Positions 58,847-64,000 of a stretch of 64,000 nucleotides of DNA are shown here, piece by piece (position 1 is the stretch's first letter; each line of letters begins with the position of its first letter). The translations under genes were made by a program, and so were the position numbers. Source of the stretch: an uncultured bacterium (GTDB lineage: Bacteria > Bacillota > Limnochordia > DTU080 > JAAYLA01). The stretch lies in the NCBI GenBank assembly GCA_937983075.1, contig CALKAQ010000062.1, forward strand, positions 47,204 through 111,203, given 5' to 3'. The notes under the pieces are model-generated. The model made no database searches. It was not told the origin of the DNA and was given only the letters and a program-made list of their open reading frames with translations.

Positions 58847-59407
58847 TCAACCCGTGCGGGAACTCCTTTCCATTGCCTCACGGAGCGCCCGGCGTGCACG
58901 GAATAAATACGTTTTCACGGTGCCCAAGGGCAGATTCATCGCTCGACTGATCTCTTCGTAACTCAGCTCTTCTTGGTGACGCAGAACGATGACCATGCGG
59001 TGAAGCGGAGGCAGTTCACCGAGTGCTTGCTCCAGCCACATGCGCTCCCATGCGTCTAACGCCCGACGTTCCGGATTGCCCTCACCGTCATCGGTATCCA
59101 TTTGGTCCCACGCTTCATCGAACGAAAGCGTTTCGGGCCGACTGCGCTTTTCTCGGATGCGGTTGAGGCAAGTATTCGTTGTGATCTGACGCAGCCACGG
59201 CCAAATCGGATTTCCGAGTTCAAAATGGCCGATTGCCTTCAGTACGCGTACGAAGACATCTTGTGTGGCATCGAGGGCGTCTTCTTTGTCGTGCAAAAAG
59301 CTGTAGGCACGCCGATAGACGCGATTTTGATACAAATCGAGGAGAAGGGCGAACCCTTCCGACCGGCCTTGCTGGCACAGGCGTATGATCTCGTCGTCCG
59401 AACGCAC
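58847..59407 (-). CDS. ECF-family RNA polymerase sigma factor
   Basis: A 186-aa ECF sigma factor. Region 2 reads FALLLDLYQNRVYRRAYSFLHDKEDALDATQDVFVRVLKAI, with WPWLRQITTNTCLNRIREKR. Region 4 reads LGELPPLHRMVIVLRHQEELSYEEISRAMNLPLGTVKTYLFRARRALREAM. GTG start with GGAGG upstream. The operon sigma/anti-sigma/DUF2953/gerW suggests a link to spore or envelope functions. An ECF-like promoter lies just upstream, so autoregulation is likely. Confidence 0.93.
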   Translation of the reverse strand: MRSDDEIIRLCQQGRSEGFALLLDLYQNRVYRRAYSFLHDKEDALDATQDVFVRVLKAIGHFELGNPIWPWLRQITTNTCLNRIREKRSRPETLSFDEAWDQMDTDDGEGNPERRALDAWERMWLEQALGELPPLHRMVIVLRHQEELSYEEISRAMNLPLGTVKTYLFRARRALREAMERSSRTG

Positions 59408-59442
59408 AGTCTGCTTCCTCCATGGATGTCTTCACTAGGTAA

Positions 59443-59468
59443 TACACGCAGGAGCGAAAAAAGTTTCA
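59443..59468 (-). promoter_or_regulatory. ECF-type promoter ahead of the sigma factor gene
   Basis: On the minus strand TGAAAC with a following T run (59468-59463) and CGTGTA (59448-59443) are separated by 14 bp. The TGAAAC -35 with a CGT-containing -10 is the hallmark of ECF-controlled promoters in Bacillus. It lies about 35 bp before the sigma start codon. Confidence 0.7.
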
Positions 59469-59632
59469 AACGGGATGTTAAATAAGACCTTTGTCCCGCT
59501 TGACGCCCTTCCCCTCATGCCATAAAGTGAACAGCAAAGCAGTTAACCCTAGTAGCTCAACCAACCAGTGTTAACCCTATCGTTTTTACGAACGCAACCG
59601 GCTAAGCGCTCCTTGTGGAGGTGCCATCTATT

Positions 59633-60508
59633 GTGAACCCAACGGCACAATTCGCGCTTTTTGTCCTCGCCATCGCCTGCGGCGAATTTATATGGAAAGC
59701 ATGGTTCGAAGCGTGGTACCCGCGCAGCCGACTCCAAACCGTTGCGGAGCACCTGAAGTGTTATGCCGGGTACCGGTTGATCGTGTTCGTTTCGCACATG
59801 CTCATGCTGGCTGTGTTGTTTCAGGCACGTTTTTTTGAAATGTTCCTGGTCGCTCTGATTCTCTCACTGCTCGGCTGTACTGAATTGCTGTGCGCCGGTG
59901 CAAGCAATTGGGTGTTCATGCGAACACAGCGCACACTACGGCCGCTGCATCTCCTCTATGTCGCACTGCTGACCGGCGGTATGATGGTTTTATGGACGCA
60001 ATACGCTTGGGAATCCGGTGGGATTGTCAACTACCTGGGTGGGCTTCCAGTTGGCGAAAACATACGCGGCCACCTTTCATCCGGCCATGTGTTTGTATAC
60101 GCTCTGGTGTTCTTTCTCGCTTCCGTTCCGGCCAATTATGCGGTGCGCTGGTTGGTCAACAAACCGTACGACCCTACGTTCGCAGATACCATCATGGCTG
60201 GAATGTTCACGGAAATGACGGCACATGGAGCACCGAGCGAAGCGGCGGGCGACCGGCTCGCCTCCGTCACAGCCGAAGCAGCCGCGGACGGGCCTTCTTT
60301 GCAGGGCGGCCGGATCATCGGCGTATTGGAGCGCCTCATCGTCATCGCCCTGTTCGCCCGGGGTGAAATCACAGCGGTCGGTTTCGTCTTCACCGCCAAA
60401 TCGATTGTTCGCTATCACGATTTCGCCAAACCCGACTTCGCCGAATACTACTTAATCGGCACGCTGTACAGCGTCGTGATCGCCGTAATGCTCAGCTTGC
60501 TTCTGTAG
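59633..60508 (+). CDS. DUF3307 family membrane protein
   Basis: A 291-aa membrane protein with about seven helices (LFVLAIACGEFIWKAWF, LIVFVSHMLMLAVLFQA, LVALILSLLGCTELLC, LYVALLTGGMMVLW, FVYALVFFLASVPANYAV and two at the end) and a cytosolic loop near 185-230. The C-terminal GRIIGVLERLIVIALFARGEITAVGFVFTAKSIVRY is the DUF3307 hallmark. GTG 59633 lies after GGAGGTG. It is followed 24 bp later by satD, its frequent partner. The function is unknown. Confidence 0.85.
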   Translation: MNPTAQFALFVLAIACGEFIWKAWFEAWYPRSRLQTVAEHLKCYAGYRLIVFVSHMLMLAVLFQARFFEMFLVALILSLLGCTELLCAGASNWVFMRTQRTLRPLHLLYVALLTGGMMVLWTQYAWESGGIVNYLGGLPVGENIRGHLSSGHVFVYALVFFLASVPANYAVRWLVNKPYDPTFADTIMAGMFTEMTAHGAPSEAAGDRLASVTAEAAADGPSLQGGRIIGVLERLIVIALFARGEITAVGFVFTAKSIVRYHDFAKPDFAEYYLIGTLYSVVIAVMLSLLL

Positions 60509-60532
60509 ATCACGATCCAGGGAGGCACTGTT

Positions 60533-61177
60533 GTGTTGTACGTGGCTCTCAAATTCGATGTCGTCCGTTCACGCAGTGTCGCCAATCGCCAGCTGCTGCA
60601 GGACCGCATGTTTGCGCTGGTCGCAGATGCCAACGCGCAATTTTCCACCAGGCTCGCATCTCAGCTTACCGTTACACACGGCGATGAAGTCCAAGGCCTG
60701 CTCAAAGCGGAACACATTGCGGCGTGCCTGCCGCTCTGTGAACATTTCATCGACGGTTTGCAGCCGCAGCGGATACGCATAGGAGCGGGAGTCGGTCGGC
60801 TGGCCACGAAGCTCCAACCGACCGCGGTAGGTATGGACGGCGAAGCTTGGTACCGTGCGCAAAGCGCCATCGAGCGAGCCCGGCGAACGCGTGCGATATT
60901 TGTTCTCGAAGGCTCCAACCGATTACTCGAAGAAGACATCAACGCCGTGCTGAACTTTTTGTTGAGCCACCGCTCGAATTGGACCGACAACCAGCGCGAA
61001 GCCGTACGCCTTTTACAATCGCTCGGCAGCCAGCAGGCGGTCGCGTCTCATCTTCGCATCAGCAAGGCGGCCGTATCCAAACGATTGGCGGGCTGCATGT
61101 GGGATAAATACCAAGCGCTGCGCCAAACTGCAGAACGTCAGCTGCAACGCTACATCGCCGCGATCAGCCCACGATAG
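60533..61177 (+). CDS. SatD family protein
   Basis: A 214-aa SatD-type protein. The N-terminal region (LYVALKFDVVRSRSVANRQLLQDRM, then FSTRLASQLTVTHGDEVQGLL and IRIGAGVGRLAT) has the pattern of a degenerate nucleotidyl-cyclase-like fold. The C-terminal part is a sigma-70 region-4-like helix-turn-helix (LLQSLGSQQAVASHLRISKAAVSKRLAG). satD was named in the acid-tolerance operon of Streptococcus mutans. GTG start with GGGAGGCACTGTT upstream. It forms an operon with the DUF3307 gene. Confidence 0.85.
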   Translation: MLYVALKFDVVRSRSVANRQLLQDRMFALVADANAQFSTRLASQLTVTHGDEVQGLLKAEHIAACLPLCEHFIDGLQPQRIRIGAGVGRLATKLQPTAVGMDGEAWYRAQSAIERARRTRAIFVLEGSNRLLEEDINAVLNFLLSHRSNWTDNQREAVRLLQSLGSQQAVASHLRISKAAVSKRLAGCMWDKYQALRQTAERQLQRYIAAISPR

Positions 61178-61200
61178 CGGACCGAATACGGGCCCGCCCG

Positions 61201-62040
61201 CTAAAATTCCCAACCGAGATTCTCGAGCTGCTCCCGCATGTTGATCCGATCCGGATGCGGACGGGCCAAGCGGCGGGCCGTATGTTCGCTCCAACCGTAC
61301 TGCTGCGGATCTTTCGCATCGTCAAAGCGAAGCCGCCGACCGGCGTAGATGCCGCTTTGCGCCGTCACCGTATCGTAGCGGCGCAAGCCTTCCTCCAAGT
61401 TGGCGTCGCTGTACTCTTCGTGATGCAGCACCACATCCAGCGGCAGCCGGTGCCTTACCCGCGAGGGATTCGCCGGATACCCGACGGTCATCCCAAAGAG
61501 TGCAAAGGTGCGCTTCGGCAAGCGAAGCAATTCCGCCACCTGCGCCGTTTGATTCCGAATGCCGCCGAGGTAACAAATGCCCAGCCCTAAACTTTCGGCG
61601 GCAAGCGCCGCATTTTGCCCCGCGAGTGCCGTATCGACGACGGCTTGAATGAACATCTCCATATAGCGGTCGGCAAAATCATAGCCTTGGCGTTGGCACA
61701 CCCGCTCCAGCCGATGCAAATCCGGGCAAAACACCAGAATCACCGGCGCCTGCTCAGCAAACGGGTTTTTGCTCCACTCAGCTATGAGCCGTTTTTTCTC
61801 CGGATCCTGAACGGCGATGATGCTGTACATTTGCAAATTGGACGACGTCGACGCGCTTTGCGCCGCGGTCACGATAACCTCGAGCACTCTTTCGGGCAGC
61901 GGATCCGGCCGGTAAGAGCGGATCGACCGATGGCTCGCCATCAGCCGAACGACATCATTCAGAAGCGTTTCAGGCGCCCGAATGCCTTCGAGTTCAAATC
62001 GATTGGGACCGCTTTGCAAGATCTCCGTCGTATCCGACAT
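61201..62040 (-). CDS. NfsA-type oxygen-insensitive nitroreductase
   Basis: A 279-aa FMN-dependent nitroreductase: MASHRSIRSYRPDPLPERVLEVIVTAAQSASTSSNLQ (FMN-binding Arg/Ser), the loop AESLGLGICYLGGIRN, ALFGMTVGYP, and a C-terminal arm ending GRRLRFDDAKDPQQYGWSEHT. The layout fits NfsA/NfrA, which reduce nitro compounds, quinones or chromate with NADPH. ATG 62040 lies after AAGGTGAG. It follows the Sir2 gene by 14 bp, so both may be cotranscribed. Confidence 0.9.
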   Translation of the reverse strand: MSDTTEILQSGPNRFELEGIRAPETLLNDVVRLMASHRSIRSYRPDPLPERVLEVIVTAAQSASTSSNLQMYSIIAVQDPEKKRLIAEWSKNPFAEQAPVILVFCPDLHRLERVCQRQGYDFADRYMEMFIQAVVDTALAGQNAALAAESLGLGICYLGGIRNQTAQVAELLRLPKRTFALFGMTVGYPANPSRVRHRLPLDVVLHHEEYSDANLEEGLRRYDTVTAQSGIYAGRRLRFDDAKDPQQYGWSEHTARRLARPHPDRINMREQLENLGWEF

Positions 62041-62054
62041 GATACCACTCACCT

Positions 62055-62792
62055 TCAGTGTTCGAGATTCGCTGCGACTTTTGGCAGCACTTCCCCGGCT
62101 TTGGCTCGAACGACGATGTCCGCGACGCCGTCGTATGGCGTCGGGTCGAGGTTGATAATCCATAACGGCTTGTTCCGTTCAAACACCATTTGAGGCAGCG
62201 AAGCAGCCGGATGCACCTGCAACGAAGAGCCGACAATCAGCAGGCCGTCGCACCTTTCCATCGCTTCAACGGCTCGGTTCAACGCTTCTTGCGGGAGCAT
62301 CTCACCAAATAGAACTACACCGGGGCGAATAAGTCCGCCGCACGTGCATCGAGGCAGCAAAGCGAGATCTTCAACCGGCTTCTCCAACCAAGAGACCGGA
62401 TATACTCGGGCACAATCATGGCAACGGGCTTGCCTTAACGTGCCGTGAATTTCGGCGACTTCTCGGCTGCCGGCTAACGAATGCAACCCATCGACGTTTT
62501 GCGTGACAATGGCCTCCAGACGGCCTCGCCGCTCGAGCTCCACGAGTGCCAAATGCGCCGGATTCGGTGCCGCTTGTTTCAACAGTTCCAAGCGGAAACG
62601 ATAAAATTCATAGAAAAGCAACGGCCTATGATACAAAGCCTCGATACTTGCCAACTCTTCAGGCCTGTGTTGACGCCACAACCCGTCTGCTGAACGGAAG
62701 TCCGGCAAGCCGGATTCGGTGCTCATGCCCGCCCCGGTCAAAACGGCAATGCGCTTCTTGCCGGCCATGCTTTGAATCAGTTCGTCAATCAT
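62055..62792 (-). CDS. cobB: Sir2-family NAD-dependent protein deacylase
   Basis: A 245-aa sirtuin. NAD motifs GAGMSTESGLPDFRS near residue 20 and TQNVDGLH near residue 98, catalytic His in EIHGTLRQARC, a zinc site of C-x2-C and C-x-C (CHDCAR...CTCGG), and GSSLQVHPAASLP near 190. It removes acetyl or other acyl groups from lysines with NAD. ATG start. Upstream, 62793-63088 (296 bp) holds nothing further that I can support. Confidence 0.93.
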   Translation of the reverse strand: MIDELIQSMAGKKRIAVLTGAGMSTESGLPDFRSADGLWRQHRPEELASIEALYHRPLLFYEFYRFRLELLKQAAPNPAHLALVELERRGRLEAIVTQNVDGLHSLAGSREVAEIHGTLRQARCHDCARVYPVSWLEKPVEDLALLPRCTCGGLIRPGVVLFGEMLPQEALNRAVEAMERCDGLLIVGSSLQVHPAASLPQMVFERNKPLWIINLDPTPYDGVADIVVRAKAGEVLPKVAANLEH

Positions 62793-63088
62793 CGTGCATC
62801 CGTCCCAATCTGCAAATCCTCGACCAGCTGTTCAGCCGTCCGCAGTTGCGCCGTCATGGCGCATCGCCGTCCGCTTGCGGACGATGCTCGTCAATTGTAT
62901 CATGCAACATCATTTCGAGACAATTCAACACAGGCCTCAATACTAGCGATGTCTTTTTTACGCCAATGTCAACTTTCGAAAGGAAAACGGGTTCGGTGTC
63001 AATATGATCGAATTATCGTCGGTCATACGATGCTGAATATCGTGCGGCGCCGGATGATCACCATATTTTCAAAGGAGTGTTAAAGCTC

Positions 63089-63457
63089 ATGCATGTCAGG
63101 TTCACCGAATTGCCCGTCGTCGACCAAGATCGAGCCGTCAAATTCTACACGGAAAACCTCGGATTTCGTGTAGTTCAAGACAGGCCATATCTCGAGGGCT
63201 GGCGCTGGATCACGCTCGAAATTCCGGGTGGGCAGACGAAAATACTGTTCTCCCGCAAGGACGCAGCAGCCAACAATGACGTTCCCAGCCTCGTCCTGAC
63301 CGTCGATGACGTTCCCGGGATTTCCGAAGCAATGAAGAAAAGAGGCGTCGTCTTCACAACCGAGCCAACGACTGCACCTTGGGACGAACGTGAGATCTAT
63401 GCCGTCTTTCAAGACAGTGAAAACAATCTCGTAATGATAGGGACGGAAAGCAAATAA
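63089..63457 (+). CDS. VOC family protein (glyoxalase/bleomycin resistance type)
   Basis: A 122-aa complete single-domain VOC protein: RFTELPVVDQDRAVKFYTENLGFRVVQDRPY, WITLEIPGGQTKILFSRKD, LTVDDVPGISEAMKKRGVVFTTEPTT and YAVFQDSENNLVMIG. Metal ligands of the family (His near the start, Glu near 47) are present. ATG 63089 has AAAGGAG ten bases upstream; the earlier GTG abuts that site. The substrate is unknown. Confidence 0.87.
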   Translation: MHVRFTELPVVDQDRAVKFYTENLGFRVVQDRPYLEGWRWITLEIPGGQTKILFSRKDAAANNDVPSLVLTVDDVPGISEAMKKRGVVFTTEPTTAPWDEREIYAVFQDSENNLVMIGTESK

Positions 63458-63637
63458 CCGAGCAGCAGTTGGCGCTGAAGCGGAATGCAACGTGCTGTAA
63501 ACTGAACCGATGGCGCGCACCCACATATTGATTCGCAAGTCCATCAGCATCAAACACTACTACAAGCGGCGGACCCATTCAGCACCGGGGTATTGCGATA
63601 CATCAAGCATTCTTGAGCAATCCTGTGAGGCTCGGAC

Positions 63638-63865
63638 CTAGTTCGGGTTAGTGTCCAAAATAGGGATGTCAAGCGTTTGTGTCTGTTTCCTCTTTTCCGT
63701 TACCGCGATGATGCCGGCATACTTCCTATCGACAACGATCATCTCCCCTGCCTGTCTGCCCGTCTGTTCGACTTGGATCGGTAAACCACTTCTTTCACTC
63801 CTCATCCCTGAAACGCGTAGTGTTATCAGACTATTTTTTGGTGCAATCCGCTTAGACGATAACAT
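63638..63865 (-). CDS. Doubtful small ORF
   Basis: A 75-codon frame whose middle part looks protein-like (GLPIQVEQTGRQAGEMIVVDRKYAGIIAVTE). No family is recognised and no good ribosome binding site precedes either the first codon or the internal ATG at 63805. It lies in the 466-bp stretch 63458-63923 between the VOC gene and the last gene, where nothing else is visible. Confidence 0.25.
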   Translation of the reverse strand: MLSSKRIAPKNSLITLRVSGMRSERSGLPIQVEQTGRQAGEMIVVDRKYAGIIAVTEKRKQTQTLDIPILDTNPN

Positions 63866-63923
63866 TTACCGATTTGATGGAATACGTTGACTCGACGATG
63901 TGTATCAGGGGAGGTTAGAGTCG

Positions 63924-64000
63924 TTGTCGCAGGCGAACATCCCAAACATTACCCCAACCATTTCTCTTGACCGCGAAGATTCTATCAATCTGCTTTTGAC
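63924..64000 (+). CDS. Start of a conserved Bacillota small-protein gene, cut by the window edge
   Basis: GGGGAGG at 63909-63915 is followed nine bases later by TTG and the frame (M)SQANIPNITPTISLDREDS, then INLLL, open to the window end. This N-terminus matches a family of proteins in Bacillus and Paenibacillus relatives that begin xxxNIPNITPTIxxxRExAINLLLSSIAxEELGL, which I recall from surface- or spore-associated loci. Only 25 codons are visible, so the product cannot be named. Confidence 0.6.
   Translation, partial: MSQANIPNITPTISLDREDSINLLL

Noticed and set aside
62793..63088. 22-codon frame overlapping the sir2 start by ATGA
   Set aside because: It has no clear ribosome binding site and no recognisable product; it is more likely part of the sir2 leader.

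Overview
The window is a chromosomal segment of a spore-forming Bacillota (Firmicutes), most likely of the Bacilli. Supporting evidence is the gene order of the Bacillus ylb/ylo housekeeping cluster, sporulation or spore genes (a ylbJ homologue, a Spo0A-type regulator, gerW/ytfJ with a DUF2953 partner), strong purine-rich ribosome binding sites, and very frequent TTG and GTG starts. The base composition is moderately GC-rich. The genus cannot be fixed from the sequence. No rRNA genes, CRISPR arrays, prophage or intact insertion sequences were seen.

Region 1 (about 1-10400, mainly minus strand): rpmF, DUF177 protein, a secreted PGRP/LysM protein with a conserved Cys/His C-terminal domain, a patatin-like YlbK that has lost its catalytic serine, ylbJ (opposite strand), a coiled-coil protein, coaD, rsmD, recG, a DegV (FakB-type) fatty-acid binding protein and the fatty-acid kinase fakA. 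rpmB is divergent and is followed by about 700 bp with a strong orphan promoter.

Region 2 (11543-30306, minus strand): rpe, rsgA, prkC, a single-polypeptide SEDS glycosyltransferase/class B PBP fusion, stp, rlmN, then an insert (97-aa protein, tRNA-Pro, 81-aa protein, Spo0A-type regulator), then rsmB, a YugP metallopeptidase, fmt, def, priA, rpoZ, gmk, remA, an actinobacterial-type integration host factor and yicC. This is the ylo cluster with rearrangements: coaBC, yloU and spoVM are missing from their usual places. The Stp-SEDS/PBP-PrkC block resembles the cell-wall kinase locus of Actinobacteria.

Region 3 (30363-47918): a P-type Ca2+ ATPase, TPR protein, RluA-type pseudouridine synthase, a NatAB-like ABC exporter, a Rof-like protein, an RlmD-type methyltransferase, a TVP38 membrane protein, a two-component system, three secreted proteins or lipoproteins, a SLC13-type transporter, an NTF2-like protein and a P-loop kinase.

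Region 4 (about 48000-64000): accessory genes. They include a TIR protein preceded by an unlisted 48-codon ORF, a truncated VOC gene, DUF4256, a fructosamine-kinase-like protein, a secreted beta-rich protein, AlkD, methyltransferases, an FMN reductase with a divergent HxlR regulator, speE, a rhodanese, an ECF sigma/anti-sigma pair running into DUF2953-gerW and preceded by an ECF-like promoter, a DUF3307-SatD pair, a nitroreductase, a Sir2 deacylase and a VOC protein. The window ends inside a further small-protein gene.

The most notable items are the fused SEDS-PBP, the Spo0A-type regulator with an altered recognition helix, the pseudo-patatin, the small ORF ahead of the TIR gene, and the orphan-promoter region after rpmB.
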